Origin: Neocallimastix lanati (nom. inval.)
Taxonomy: Eukaryota; Neocallimastigomycota; Neocallimastigomycetes; Neocallimastigales; Neocallimastigaceae
Direction: 5' to 3'
Assembly: GCA_016946835.1 (NCBI GenBank)
Contig: JACVTC010000084.1
Coordinates: 626,001 to 690,000 of the forward strand
Length of the DNA stretch: 64,000 bases
The translations under genes were made by a program, and so were the position numbers. Within the stretch, counting starts at the first letter, position 1. The number at the start of each line of letters is the position of its first letter. The notes under the pieces were generated by a model, which worked only from the letters and a program-made list of their open reading frames with translations, was not told the origin of the DNA and did no database searches. Positions 25,410 to 40,189 of this stretch are shown here, one piece after another.

Positions 25410-28400
25410 TTATAAAGTAGCAAATATATCTTCATCTTCACTTTCAACTTCTTGACTAGCTAATTTTGTTAAAACTCTCTTAGCATAATCACCAGTTGAA
25501 CGAACAGCTGGACCTTGAAGAGTATTTAAATATTCCTAATTTAATAATTATCATAATAATATTTGTTGTGAATAAAAATTAAAATATATATTATATATTT
25601 ATATATGTAAAAATAATTAATATTTATATAAATTAATTTATATTAAATTTTATAATACTTACTTGAAGAACATCATTTCCATTCTTTAAATCGAATAAGT
25701 AAATTAAGGCACGTTCACTTGAAAGCTTAACAGGTATATTTCTATCACGAACACATGTCATAATAACTGGAATAAGTTGTCCAAGGAATGGCTTAATACT
25801 ACTATGATCCTTTTTAGCTACCTTTTTAATTATAATTAAAGCAGTTCTCTTACATTCGCTTGGTCTTTGCTTCAATAAAATAGCAAATGATGGGACAAGG
25901 CGCTCAAGTAAATCAGTAGTATCATTTTCATCATTAAGAAGTAATTGACCTGCGATCTTAATAGCATTATCACAAATCATAACGGTATCAATATTTTCAA
26001 ATGATTCTTTAACAATATCAATAACATCATCAAGGTATCCAAATTTGTTAATTAATTCTGGAGCTTCATAGGTAACATTTAATAAGGATAAAATAGAGGC
26101 AGTTCTATCTTCAACTAAATCACTACTATTAAACTTATTGATTGCATCCTTTATTAATGTAGAAGACTCTTCTTCTGTAGTTATAGCACAGTATGATCCG
26201 AATGATTGGGCTGCATATAAAAGAATATTTTGATCTATACTATGATCACCTAAAGTAGTTGAAATGGTATTTTCAATAATAGCGGAAGTAGCTGGTGATA
26301 TTTTCTTATCTTTTCCAGTCTTAATAGTTTTTAATACGTTATACAAAGCAGCAAACATTGCTTCCTTAATACCAGCATCAGAAGCACTCTTATAACCTGT
26401 ACTAATTTCAACAATTAAAGGATCAAGACGTGTTTGAAGTGGTACTAACACTGAAAGAGCCTTAGCTGCTTGGTTACGAATAATAGCTTGAGGTTCATTA
26501 AGTGATTTAATGAAAGTTCTTTGTAACTGTGGTAAGAATGGCTTAAGCATTGATGGTACCTTAGTTAATAAAATATTGAGTGTCTTCAAAATAGCAGCCT
26601 TGACTTGCCATGTGGAACGATCACCAACAACACGAATAAGTATACCAGTAATCTTAATAACAAATGGTTTAAGAGAATCAGCAGAAGTACGTTGAACAAG
26701 TTCACCAATACCAAGAGCGGCAATTTCACGATTTTCAGAAGAGGAATGCATTAATCCTTCTGAATAGATTGGTAAAACTGGAGAAATACCCTTTGGTAAA
26801 CAGAAACCCTTTAATGGTTCATCTGGACCTAAGTTTTCACAAGCTTCAGATATAGATTTTCTCAAGCAAGAAATATATTCACAAAGATCATTCTTCTTAA
26901 TTTCCTTAGTAAGAGCTGAAAGTGTCTTCCAACTAACCTTGACAATTTCATCATCATCATGATTCAATAAATTAATTAATACATCTAAGAGATCTGGTAT
27001 GTACATAGATATATCAGCATGATTTTCAGAACAGAATATTTCTAAGCAGTAACAACCAGCCTTACACTTACTCAAATGTGTATCACGAATTGTTTCTAAT
27101 AATAATTCCATCAAAGCCATAACACCTTCCTCATCATCAATAGACAATAATGCAACCTTTAAAGTTTCTCTAATATCTTCTTGGGCATCATCTTCTTGTT
27201 CAAGGCCATTCATTAATGCTGGAATAATAACATTTAATTTACGAGTAAGGGCTTGACCAGCAACTGATATTAAGCTTCCTAAAGCACGAGCATTAAAAGC
27301 AGTAATTGGTTGGGCAATAAGGGTTGGGATAAGAACTGGGAATACAACATGAGCACGAATAGCCATAATTTCCTTCAAAGCTTCTAAAGCATAAGTAGAG
27401 TTATCACCATCCTTAAGATCACTAAGTAACTTAGGTAAGATTTCATCAATAGCCTTATTACCAATACTTTGATGTAAGACATCAAAGGCTTGAGCAGAAG
27501 CTTCACGAACAGAAGCTTCTGAATCAACTAATGACTTTTGAACTAATGGAATCATTCTTTCGGCGAAGTCAGCTAATTGAGTCTTACTAATACTACCAAG
27601 AATCTTACCAATTCCAATACAAACACCTTGTCTAGTGTAAACATTATCACTATCGAGGCCTTTATCGAAGGTTGGTAAGATTTCATCAAGAATACCTTCT
27701 CCCAACTTTCTTACAAGATCAGCCAATGTACGAGCAGCAGCTTGTCTCTTTTCATATTCAGAACTAGCTAAGTTATTAATGAGCATATTCATTAAGATTG
27801 GAAGAATTTCTTTAAGTGTCTTAGGAGTATTAGCAACAATAGATTTCCAGATATGAATACTACATTGACGAACAACAGCACTAGTATCACTTCTAACAAT
27901 GTAAATAGAAGCCAATACTTGCATATAACCTTCTTCTCCCAAAGTAAATATAAGAACCTTACGAGCTGTTTCAGAACCATAGACATCTAATTGTTCAGTA
28001 TCTTCATCATTCAAAGTATTCTTAGTGATACCAATAATACGGTAAAGTAAGTCACCCAAAAGTTGAATAGAGCTAAGACGAATTCTCCAATTGTCATCGA
28101 AGAGACCTCTCTTTAAGGCTGGAAGTAATAAATCAACAGCAGTAGTAGAGTAGTTTTGAACGATCATTTGACCAGCTCTTAAACTAACCTCTCTTACACT
28201 TTCAGCTTCATCAGCTAAACCATGAAGAATACATGGGATAACCTTACTAAGATAGTTTTGGAATTCATCACCAAAAGTAGCTGGAAGATAAACTAAGAGT
28301 GTCATGAAACCTTCACGAACATATTGTTTAGAACTAGATGTATTTTCAATAATTTCTGGAAGAAGTTTCTCCATACGATTAATACCAAGACCACGTAAAA

Positions 28401-31400
28401 CTTCACTAAGACCTTGGGCAGCACCAGAACGATCGACAGCACTAGTTTCGGATTTCAAGATAACAATCAATTCAGCCATTAATCCTGGGAAGTTATCTTC
28501 ACCTAACTTTTCAATCATAGTACCTAAAGCCTTTGAGGCGAAAGCACGAGCTTCTGGGTTTGGATCAATTAAAACTTCCTTAAGACTTGGCATAAGTCTT
28601 TCAATATATGGAATAATATCCTTTTTATCGGTTAATGAAGACATATTACCCATAATTTGAGAAGCCATCTTTTTCGTTTCACTATTTCTTTCTCTTAAAC
28701 CACGACTAATAATTGGCATAACTAATGCTAAAGATGGAGCATCAATATAATGAACGAAAGCAGTTTCTAATAAATCCTTTAAAGCAACAGGAGTTTTGGT
28801 GTCTGGATTAATCATAGCATCAATAAGGGATGGTACAAGTTCTTGAATTTCTGGATTCTTAATAACTTGACCAAAGTTATTTAATGCATTCTTAGCTGCT
28901 TCTTGAACTTTCATGTGAGAATCAGACAAAACTTCACATAAGCTTGGAATAATCTGAGGTAAACTAATACTTAATTGTTTTGGTACACAGAAAGCCATTG
29001 TACCTAAGAATTCAATACTACCGGTCTTTGTTCTCCAATTCTTATCTTCTAAAGCTTCAAGTAAACTTGGTAAAATAAGCTTAACACAGTGACCACTAAT
29101 TTTTCCCATAATAACTCTACTAGCATCTTGAGTAGCTTCACGAACTTCTGATTTTGAATCACCAAAACAAGTTAATAAGTGTGGAATAATTTGAATAATA
29201 TATGGTTCGAACAATCTACCTAAAGTCATAGATAAAGTTTCAAAAGCACATAAAGCACCTTCTCTATATTCATATTTCTTTTTATTATCAACAGCTTCTT
29301 TTAAGGTTTGCATAACATTACATTCTTTTAAAGTACCCATACCACGACCCTTAACAACACCAGCAAGACCATAAGCATTACCTCTTCTTTCACCATAGTT
29401 TTTACCATTAAGTATACCATCTAATAATTTTTGAACTAATTCGGCACTTTCTTCTTTCTTAATAGACTTAATTAAACCTGGAAGACAATTGGCAACAGCT
29501 TCTTGTACTGCTTCTGATGGTGTCTTCAATGTATCAATTAATTTGGAAATAACAACTGGAATAGATGGATCACTTGGATCAAGATGTTGAGAAAGAGTAC
29601 CTAATGAAATAACAACTGATTCACGAATAGTATCTTGTTCTTCAGAACCACTTGTTGGTTTAGATAAATAGCCATTCATAATATTTAAAAGCTCCTTAAT
29701 ATGGTCCTTTCCGTTAAGTTTAAGAGCTGAAAGACCAGCTTCAAGCATTATTCTACTAACTTTCGAATTTTCATCACCTAAAGCTTTATCATAAATTAAG
29801 AAATTGTATAATTTTTTCAAATCTGAGCATGAAGAAATAGATGGAGCACAATTCTTCAAGGCATTTGCTAAACCACTTCTTGCTTCCCAGTTATCTTCCT
29901 TAATTAAGGATTCCTTAATAACCATACCAAATTCATCATACTCCGGAACTGGTGGAGCATTAAGATCCTTATAAGTTTCATAAATTTTATCAATAACAGG
30001 ATTACGAGCTTCTGGATAATCCATAATACATTTAGATAAAGCTTTAGCTGAATTATTTCTAATAACTTCTACTGGATGAGTAACGAGATCAGCAATACCA
30101 ATAATTTCTTCTAAAGTATGAACATCTTCACCATTCTTTTCAAGGAATGAATCCATTGAAAATGCACTAATAGCTTCATCTTCATCAAAAGCAGAGACAT
30201 AATCACGAATATTATAAGTAGTATCTAATTCACCATATGGAATATCAACAATAGTTAATCCTTTAAGACAAACACTTCTAACGTCATTACTTTCAGAAAG
30301 TAAACCATCGAGTAAAGCTTTAACGAATGAATCATTATCTTCACCTTCGAGAGCCGATAATTCCTTTTCTTTTTCAACAGGTTCATTTTCTTCATTTTCT
30401 TCATCTTCTTCATCTTCTTCCTCATAAATCTTTTCTTGAGATATACTAACGCCTTCACATAACTTTACAATAGCTTCTGAACATTTAGTAACAAACTTTG
30501 GATATTGACCTACAATACCTATTAAACCATTAAGAATTGAAGTGTTCCTCATTGAATCACATGAAGCATATTCTTCATCATAATATTTACCAATAAATTC
30601 AATACACTTTTCAACTAAATCAAGTCTATTTTTCTCAGGAATAGTAGAAATAGTACCCTTAACACCGAGAACATTATCAACAAGAGGATACATATAAGCA
30701 AAAGTAGCTGGTGTAATGAATTTTTTTGGATAAGAAATCATTTTACCTAAAGAATTCTTAACTAATGTTTCTAATTTAATTGATGACCAATGCGATGGGA
30801 TTTCGCCATTTTCTTCATTTCTTCCAACGCCATATGAACGTAAAATTGCCATTAATAATACTGGAGGCATTATAATATCTTGAACCTTACGTGGAAGACA
30901 AGTTCCAACTTTATCTAATGTTTCAATAGCATCTCTAAATATAAATTCCTTCTTTTCACCTTGCTTAAAAATGTTTAGTTCGTAAAGAATGACGTCATTT
31001 AATAAAGTGTCAATAATAACGCCAATCCATTTATCTAAAGTAGCATTTTCAGCAGCTTCATCTTCTAAGAAACTCTTATTACTAGCAGCAACACCAGATA
31101 TAGTACTATTCAAAATTAAAATTGCTGTTTGAACTTTTTCATATATAGATTGAACATTTTGTCTAATTTCGGATTCTTTAGCAAGTTGCTTATCAATTAA
31201 AATTTTTTGGTCCTTTGTTAATTTTTGATGAACAGCACGACCACTAGCACGGCGCTTTTCTTCAATTTCTTTTTGTAATTTCTTTTCCCAATCATCTTTT
31301 TTATTTGAACTTCTACTATCTTCCTTTTTAAGAGGATCATCATATAATTCTCCTTCTGGAGTTTTCCAGATATCAATATCTGTTTGAGTAAGTTCAGTAT

Positions 31401-32301
31401 TTCTATAATTCTTCAATTCATTAATTGCATTACTGCTAATTATTGGTAAAACAGTACTTTCAGATACAGAAGTAAACATAGAAATAGCATTTAAAGTTGC
31501 TTCTAAGAAAGAAGAATCATCTAAATTTAAAGTTCCATAATAAGCACCTTCAGTTTCTTTGTTTAACCATTTATTTAATAAATCTTCAGATTTAAATGAA
31601 ATAAGATTAACAGGATCAATTTCAATATTATAACATAATTGAAGCCAACAATCAACACCTAACTTCTTAACAATACTTGAATGAGATAAAATAATAACTA
31701 ATTTTAATAAAATATCCTCAAGATAGTCATTAATTACATCCTTATCAACACCTTCAATTAAAGAAGCATTTGGAACAAGAGACTTTAAAGTACTATATAA
31801 CTTTACTTCAAAATCACTTGAATTATAAGTGGCATCTTCTGGCCAAGCTAAGTTATTTGAATTTTGATTCTTTGAAAGATTATCATCTAACTCTTTAAGT
31901 AAATTAACAATACCATTAGAAACAATTCTAACTAAGAAATCAATAGCATCTAAATTCTCATCTTTTAAATATGATATCATAAGAGATTTAATTTCATCAT
32001 TAACAAAGCATCTAACCTTATGATATTTGCATGTAATGGATAAATAATCAACTACATCTGCAAATTCACCTTCACATTCAGAAATTAATTGTTCAATATC
32101 ATTTCTCTTTAATAATGTAACTATAATTTTAGCAAATGACATATCTTCTTCTTCAGATAATTGAAGTTTACTGTATATTTTATGATTAATTAAATAAGAT
32201 GACTTATCAAGTAAATCATTATTAAAGTTCCTTTCTTCTAAAATTGGTTCTTCAAAATAAAAATTATAATAAATTTTATTTATTAAATATTAGCTTTTTA
32301 T

Positions 32302-32340
<39 letters not shown>

Positions 32341-34728
32341 ATATATATTACATTATATTATATATTAATAATAATTATAAATATATAAATTAAACTTGTC
32401 AATTTACCAACAACGGATTTACTTAAATTATCTTTTTCCCATTTTGAAAAGTTTTGAATCCATTCAATACAATAATAACCTTCTGCAGAACTTGGTACAT
32501 CTTTAACAGTATTAGTATTTAACATACCAATACCAGCTGTTTGAACTTTCTTCAAAGTATTTAATAGTACATTGATTAAATCCAATAATCCCTTATTATT
32601 ATTACTAATAAACTTAAATGATTTTTCATTTAAACAGTGCTTAATACCAAATAAATGTGCAAGTCTAATAGCTGATTTATTTGCTTTAGATAAACTTGTA
32701 GTTAAATATTGCATAACAGAATTAATAACTTCTTGATTAAGCTTGTCTTCAGGCATGATATTGATCAAGTATGCAATATTCTCATTAATTGATTTGATAG
32801 TTGTCTCATTACTTTCTCTTCCTGAAAAAGTAATTAATTGACTAACAGTATCCTTAATTGTATTTATTGGTAATGAATTAAAGAATGTACAAGTAGAGTA
32901 TGCAAACTGTTTAGCTTCTGGACTATTTTTACCTATTTATAAAAATAATTTTTATTTTTATTTTTTAGTATTAATTTAATACAATTATTCAATTACTAAT
33001 ATTAAACTTATATTTCGTTAAAAACAATGAATAAAAAATACCAGCAGGAACTTTCATTAATGCTTTAATAATTTTATTAGTTGTAGCTTCATCAGAAGAT
33101 GAATTCTTACTAAGAATAGTTTTAAACAATGATTGAGCATTTCTTTTTGTGTTTTCATTAGTTGAATAAGCATTAGATAAAGCACTATCTAAGAATGATT
33201 TTTCAGACAATAAAGGCATCATATCAAATGTAGCATATTTTGCTATACTATTCAATACACTTAAAATACTTTCTGGACTACGTAAAAGTAATCTTGCAAC
33301 AGATGGTTGAATATCTTTTTTGAACATATCATAAGTCATAAAATTCTCAATGAAAGTTTTAAAAGAATCCTTTCATTTAAAAAGGTTATATTTTCCAATG
33401 AAGCAAAAAAAAGGTTTTAAAAATACAAATAATTTTATATGATTAAAATAAAATAATTTTAATAAAAAATTAATAAAATATATTATTTAACAAAATATAT
33501 ATATATATAATTATAATTACTATTAATCAATAACGATCAATAAAACTACATACAAGATAAATATCATTAATGGTTCCTTTTCCATTTACAATGTTTGTAA
33601 TATAAAATTTCATTATTTCTTCCTTTAATTTTAAATTATATTAATTAATTAAATATAAAAATATTAATTCATATTAACAATTTTAATAATTAATAAAATT
33701 TCAATTTACATAATATCAATAATAAAATGATATAAATACCTTTCTTCCTTCAATAATATCTTTCCAGTTCTTTCTAACAGCAACATCAACAGCTAATCCA
33801 AGAATCAAAGCCCAATTTTTTCCTTCATTATTTAAAGCGTAATTAAGGTAAGTTTCAACACCTAAACGTTTTTTTTTAATAACAACTTTTCTTGCAACTT
33901 TAATAGATTGTTTCTTAAAAGATGCTGAGGCTGCTTCATCTAATAAAATTTGTTCCAATAATAAAGATTGAGATTTTAAAAAAGAAGTTACTGTTGGTTT
34001 TGAATTTTTTGTTGATTCAGATAATACGACATCAAGTAAATTATAAGTCCATGTAAGAATAACGTATTTATATTTAGCAGATGAAGAACTTTCAGTAATT
34101 GAAAATTATTAATATTAATTTTTTAATTTTAGTTATATATATTTTACAGATTTGGATATAATTTATTAATTTATTTATTTTTAATAAATATATATTACTT
34201 TAAAATAGATTTGTTTTCTTTTTCAATTAAATGGCTTAATGTTTTTATAACAGCATTATCACATGCTTCATCGTTCTTTCTTCTGTGGTTATTCTCATAA
34301 ATATTTTTTAATAAATTTATAACTTCAGTTCTTGAGGCATTGTCCATATAACGTGGTGTAGTTAAAAAAAGTATCTTTAAAAGCGTTGGGGTTAAATTGT
34401 CTTGAAAATCTATTTAAAATCATATATTCATATAATATTTAATGTTTTTAATCTCATATTTTTTAATTTTTAGCTAATAACAATTTATTGTGATTAATTA
34501 ACTATATTACTTATATTAACTTTTAAATATTTAATTACCTTGATTCTTAAATTTTTTATTTAAATTTTCTAAACAATACAATCTTCTTTTAATACTTGAT
34601 GACAAAATTTCGGATGGAACAATTTCATTAATTAATTTATCCCATGCAACATTAGTATAGCCAATGTCAATATCTTCAGTATAATCTTCAGTATTATTCA
34701 AATTTTCGTCTTCCATTTTGATTTGCAC
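25410..34728 (-). CDS. GCN1: GCN1, eIF2-alpha kinase activator / translational regulator (8 exons)
   Basis: Exons: 34728-34539, 34409-34199, 34088-33740, 33622-33554, 33369-33042, 32932-32408, 32237-25663 (acceptor alternatively before 32249) and 25535-25410, about 2790 aa; yeast Gcn1 is 2672. The start could be either of two in-frame ATGs four codons apart (34728 or 34716). The protein is almost entirely HEAT repeats. An acidic Glu/Asp linker falls near residues 1165-1185. The segment around residues 1450-1800 matches the eEF3-like region (VALKDLLETAFVHY..., SRGLRERNSETKK). The C-terminal part should contain the surface that binds the RWD domain of Gcn2. The protein ends in an acidic tail, ...ESEDEDIFATL. 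It binds stalled or collided ribosomes and activates Gcn2 under amino-acid starvation. The strong collinear match makes the identification firm. Confidence 0.95.
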
Positions 34729-35798
<1,070 letters not shown>

Positions 35799-37150
35799 GG
35801 ATGTGAAGCATTTCGACATAATTTATGTATAATCAGCATAAATATTTGTACAATGCGTATAAAGTACGTAATACGCCACAACTTTCAACGTATATTATTA
35901 TTTATTGTATTTTAGCATTAAAAAAATAAAATAAAAACTAGAAAAAATAATAAATAAAAGAATAAATAAGTTTTCTGTTAAGAATTTTATTTTATTTTTA
36001 TTTATTTTTAATTATTTAATTAATTTTCATTTTATTATTATATTTTATTATTAAATATTTAATATTTTATTATTAAACTAATTAAATAATAAAATAAAAT
36101 TTATTTTAATATTAAATATTTATTATTAATAAAATTTAAATATTGATATTAATATTAATAAAATATAATGATATTGATATTAATAAAATATATTGATATT
36201 AATATTAATATAATTTAAACTATATATATTCTAGTTAATTATTATTATTTATAAACTTAGAGCTTGTTTAATTCTAATAAATATTTATACCATAAATCAA
36301 TAATATCATTTTTATCACATTTTTTATCAATTAATTCGGATTCCTTTTTTTTGTATTTTTTAATTAAATCATTGATTTCATCAGTTTTTGTTAATATTCT
36401 TCTTTTTTTTTCTTTTCCAAACTCCTTCAATTTTCCTTTTGTAATTATAGTAAGATAAAGATTGTTCTCTTTTTAATTGATAAATCAATTAATAAAAAGA
36501 AGGTTTTTTGTAAAACAATTTTTTTAAGTAATTGTTAAAAGATTCTGAAGCATTATTTGTTATGTGGTTTATATCGTTATAATAATTCCAATATTGAATA
36601 TCATATTTATATAAATAAGTCTTATTAAAATATTCCAAAAGATTTAAAAAATAGAAATAATTATATATTTGGCATATAATTTTAATATAATTATAAATAC
36701 CAAATATATATTCAGGATTTATAAAAGGAAAATTTGTAATAGCTTTATAAAGCAAATAAATTTTATGATTATTTTCAGGGCATATCAATCCAATTTCTTC
36801 AGATATTTCATTATATATATGTTTTGGATTTATATCAAATGGGATTGAGGTTTTTCTAATTTCATTTTTCATTTATTATAAATATTTGAAATTAAAAGTT
36901 TTATTTCTTATTTTTTAATTTTTTTTGTTTTAATCTATTTTTTTTATCTAATATTTTACTTTTTTTTTTTTATTTTATATTTTACTTTATTATTTATTAT
37001 TTTTTTTACTATAAATATTAATAAAATTAAATTATAAAAAAAAAAAAATATGGAATAATTTTAAGACTATCCTATTCATTATTTTTACAAGCCACATTGT
37101 AGTACATGAATAAATGATTATACATAAATTATGTCGAAATGCAATACTCC
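35799..37150. mobile_element. MULE-type DNA transposon, degenerate, with TIRs
   Basis: The 28 bases at 35808-35835 (start GCATTTCGACATAATTTATG) are repeated exactly in reverse complement at 37115-37142. Outside them the ends are similar but not identical (GGATGTGAA on the left, GGAGTATT on the right). A 7-bp direct repeat, CTTAAAT, flanks the ends (35792-35798 and 37151-37157), and may be part of the target duplication. Inside is a minus-strand relic of a MULE-like transposase C-terminus (36257-36872). TIR identity is high while the coding part is broken, so the copy is dead or internally deleted but may still have been mobilised in trans. Confidence 0.8.
36257..36872 (-). pseudogene. MULE-like transposase fragment, broken
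   Basis: The frame at 36872-36489 ends with the segment YWNYYNDINHITNNASESFN, a hallmark of the C-terminal part of MULE-type transposases in fungi (trp-rich linker followed by TNN..E.FN..L...F..KPSF). An in-frame TAA at 36491-36489 interrupts it; translation would then continue (LIYQLKREQSLSYYNYKRKI...), and a second break in the A-rich tract near 36400-36412 shifts the frame before the last part, which ends at the TAA at 36257. The DDE catalytic core is not visible, so the remaining part is only the C-terminal third. It lies inside the TIRs of the element at 35799-37150. Confidence 0.75.
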
Positions 37151-37309
37151 CTTAAATAATAATTTAATAATGCACGTGATTAAATTATATTAATTATATA
37201 CATAAAATTATTGAAATTTCAAATAAATTATGAATCATAATAATTTTTCAAAAATAACCTATAATTTTAATAATAAAATTTTTTTATCGAACAATAATAA
37301 TTATTTTTT

Positions 37310-37760
37310 TTTTAAATTGAGATTATCAAGAGAGAGAGAACAATAGCTTCTCCAGTCTTTCCTTTAAAGGTATCAGACTTTCATTATATTCTTTGCCATA
37401 CCGTTTCGGGGTTGACATGGACCTCAGTTTAAGCAAGGCTAATATGAAAGACATTCTCTATATGTTACTTAGTACAACGTGCTTCTGTTCTGAAAATTAT
37501 TTGAGCTAACATCGGAGGAGGAACAAATATATTAATCCTCCTACAGATCAGGTACTTTCTGCAGTAGTAATCTGATAATCTAGCATCAGGAATAGCAAAC
37601 ATTAACTTTATTTATATGGAAAAGCGCCTTTAAAGAATGAAAATCACCACTTATAAATTGAGAAGGTAATAATGGGGTAGATCCAGAAACATTCTGGTGG
37701 TTAGTTCTCGGGAGTAACCACCAGAATAAAAACCTGAAAGACAAATAATGGCAATAAAAA
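37310..37760. other. GC-richer island upstream of the copia relic
   Basis: About 450 bp of higher-complexity DNA, with GAGAGAGAG at the start, stops in all frames, and the hairpin at 37691-37727. It precedes the copia-like coding relic and could be its leader or LTR, but no LTR boundary or primer-binding site was identified. Confidence 0.4.
37691..37727. repeat. Perfect hairpin, 13-bp arms and 11-base loop
   Basis: ATTCTGGTGGTTA (37691-37703) is the exact reverse complement of 37715-37727. The loop is GTTCTCGGGAG. The stem is GC-containing and unlike the surrounding repeats, so it is likely a functional or formerly functional secondary structure. Confidence 0.8.
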
Positions 37761-37939
37761 TACAAATTTTCAAATTTCTAACACACCTTCAAATAAAATT
37801 ATCAATAATTTCACTTGATTCTCATAATACACAAAATGATAATACGTTTAATAATTATGCTTCATACAAAATTTCAGATGATACTAAAATTTTCCATGAC
37901 TCTTAAGATATTTCTTCAAATGACGACCATTATTCTAAT

Positions 37940-38640
37940 ACTCAAAATCCATCTCAAACTAATAATAATATTTAAGAAAAATCTAATGAAAAAGAAATTA
38001 TAGATGATATAATGATTAATAATAATGAAGTTGATTATCCTAGCTCTTCCGGAAAACGATCATTACCTCCAAATTCTCCAGATTCAAAAACAGTTATTCC
38101 TTCTACCCTTAGAACTGTAAGAAGAAAGTTAGATTCCTATGATTATCTATATTATCGCATATATTTATTCTTATTCCCCTAATAGATATGTCAAAGAAAT
38201 AAATTGCAACAATAAATTTACTGGATTAATGGTATTAAAGATAATACCGGAATTATAAATTAAATAATTTTATATTCAAATAAGATTATAACTTTTATTT
38301 CAAAAGTTCATCCAAATAAAAACATTATTTCTACTTGATAGATTTTTGCTACAAAAAAAAAAAAAGATAATAATAATTTTATTTATTAATATAGATCTCG
38401 TCTTGTTGTCAGAGGTTTCCGTCAAAAATAAGGTATTAATTATTTATCTCACTTATTTTTCCTACTTTAAATATTGACAGTCTTAACTCATTTTATAATG
38501 TTCGCTGCTTTTCACTGGTCCATCTTCCAACTTGATATTAAGACTACTTACTTTAATATTCTTCCTGATAAGGAAATTTACACTATTATAGAAAAAAATA
38601 AATTTAAAACATGTAGACAAGGAAAGCATGTTGGCTGATA
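37940..38640 (+). pseudogene. Ty1/copia retrotransposon Pol relic (reverse transcriptase N-terminus)
   Basis: Read on the plus strand with stops and shifts ignored, the sequence gives a linker (SSSGKRSLPPNSPDSKTVIP), then a segment like NIIST..IFATKKK..., then SRLVVRGFRQK.GINY and further SIFQLDIKTTYFN, matching the copia reverse transcriptase pattern K(A/S)RLVVRGFRQ.EGIDY...W.I.QLDVKTAFLNG. Several stop codons (for example after RGFRQK at about 38430) and frame breaks show it is dead. Integrase, RNase H and both LTRs are missing or unrecognisable. Only a part of one element remains. Confidence 0.75.
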
Positions 38641-38665
38641 TTAACAAAAAATTCAAATGGTACAA

Positions 38666-38945
38666 AAACGTTTAAAACGTGTGATAAAATTTTTTTTATT
38701 ATTAGTGTGTTAATTCTCATGTATATTTATTATTATATATATTTCTTTTTTTAAAAAAAATTTAATTTTAAATTTATTTATTTATTATAATTTTATTTAT
38801 TTATTTATTTATTTATTATTTAGTTATTTATTTAAATTTTATATATTATTTATTTGTTATATTATTAATTTATTTATTTATTAACTTTTAAAAAAAAATT
38901 GCAAATGTAAATTATTGAAATGAAATTTTTCGATAAGTTGCATTC
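38666..38945. repeat. Dispersed repeat copy related to 54312-54602
   Basis: It starts at AACGTTTAAAAC (38667-38678), which recurs at 54312-54323. From there both copies run collinearly for about 230 bp (GATAAAAT, TTAATTCT.ATG, TTTATTATTATATA, TTTAATTTTAAA, TTTATTATTTAGTTATTTATT-like blocks). They end in diverged CATTTCG-type motifs (here near 38920-38945). The copy lies immediately after the copia relic. Confidence 0.65.
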
Positions 38946-40039
38946 CGCAATTTATATATATATATTTATTTATTATGTAATTTATTAAAGTATTATATAT
39001 AATTATATTATTTTACGAAAATTAATTTATTATTATTGTTGTCAAAATAAGTAAATATTCAATAAAATAAGTTATATAATATTTCATATAATAAAATATA
39101 TACAATATATTCATAAAAAAATTAATATAAATCATATGAAGTCATAGGATAAATCTATGTAATGAAATTATAAATTTATTTCTATTTATTATGTTAAAAA
39201 AAAGTTTAATATATTTAATATAATATAGTTATAATATGAATATATTTTAATCTATTAACTTTATACTTTATCATGTAAATATTTTTATTTTATGAACAAT
39301 TAAAATTATTTATGTTAAAAAAATTCTTTTATGTAAATAAAATCATTTCTTACTTTTATACATTGATTAATGTAAATCATGAATTCATATGATTAAAACT
39401 TAACTTTTATAATATTTTACTCATTATTATTTATAATTAAAATTCAATTACTTGCTTATAAAATATATTAATAAATATATATAAATAAAAAAAAAAAATA
39501 TAGATAAAGTGTCTCATTAAAATAGAGATCTTAAAATAATAATTAAAAAGAAATAATTAATAATAACTCTTAAATGAGAGTACCGTCCGCCTGACAGGGG
39601 ACAATTTTGAAATATGGTATATACCATAATTAGTGACATATTATATATAAATAACCTTAATAAATATGCTGAGAAGAATAAAGTAAAGATAGATAATAAG
39701 AAAACAAGATTTATTTATCTTAAACTCGATTAATCCAAACATTGTAAAATATGTTACAAAAATAGAATCTTCTTATTCTATATTGAAATACTTTAAAGGT
39801 GAATATGGAGAAAACAATATTGATATGCTTTATTGGGCCAAGAAGATTGATTGAACTGAAGGCCAAAAGCATAAAGGATATTCCAAAAAATTAGTGAAAT
39901 TAAATAATATTTTTGAGAATATGAATAAATCAAAAATTACTTTAACTGAAAAAGAAAAAAAAAATTAAAATCTTATATATAAATTTAAATTTAAATTTAT
40001 TTTTATTTTTAATTTTACTAAAATTTCTTTAATTCCTTA

Positions 40040-40071
<32 letters not shown>

Positions 40072-40189
40072 ACTTTCTTTCTTTCTTTTTTTTTCTTTTC
40101 ATTTAATTTCTTTTCACTTCATTTCTTTTTTTTTTTTTTTTTTGTTCTTTTCTTTCTTTATATATATATATTATTTTAATAGTTCCTGT
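38946..40189. other. Non-coding stretch with a 16-bp palindrome
   Basis: No gene supported. A slightly GC-richer block at 39580-39900 includes GTACCGTCCGCCTGACAGGG and a perfect palindrome TATGGTATATACCATA (39613-39628). A short open segment at about 39730-39960 translates to ...LKYFKGEYGENNIDMLYWAK..., then hits a stop; I cannot assign it. T-homopolymers and CT-rich sequence occupy 40030-40150. Confidence 0.5.

Noticed and set aside
36264-36458. 64-codon plus-strand frame over the transposase relic
   Set aside because: It is the antisense of the broken transposase C-terminus, which reads on the minus strand.
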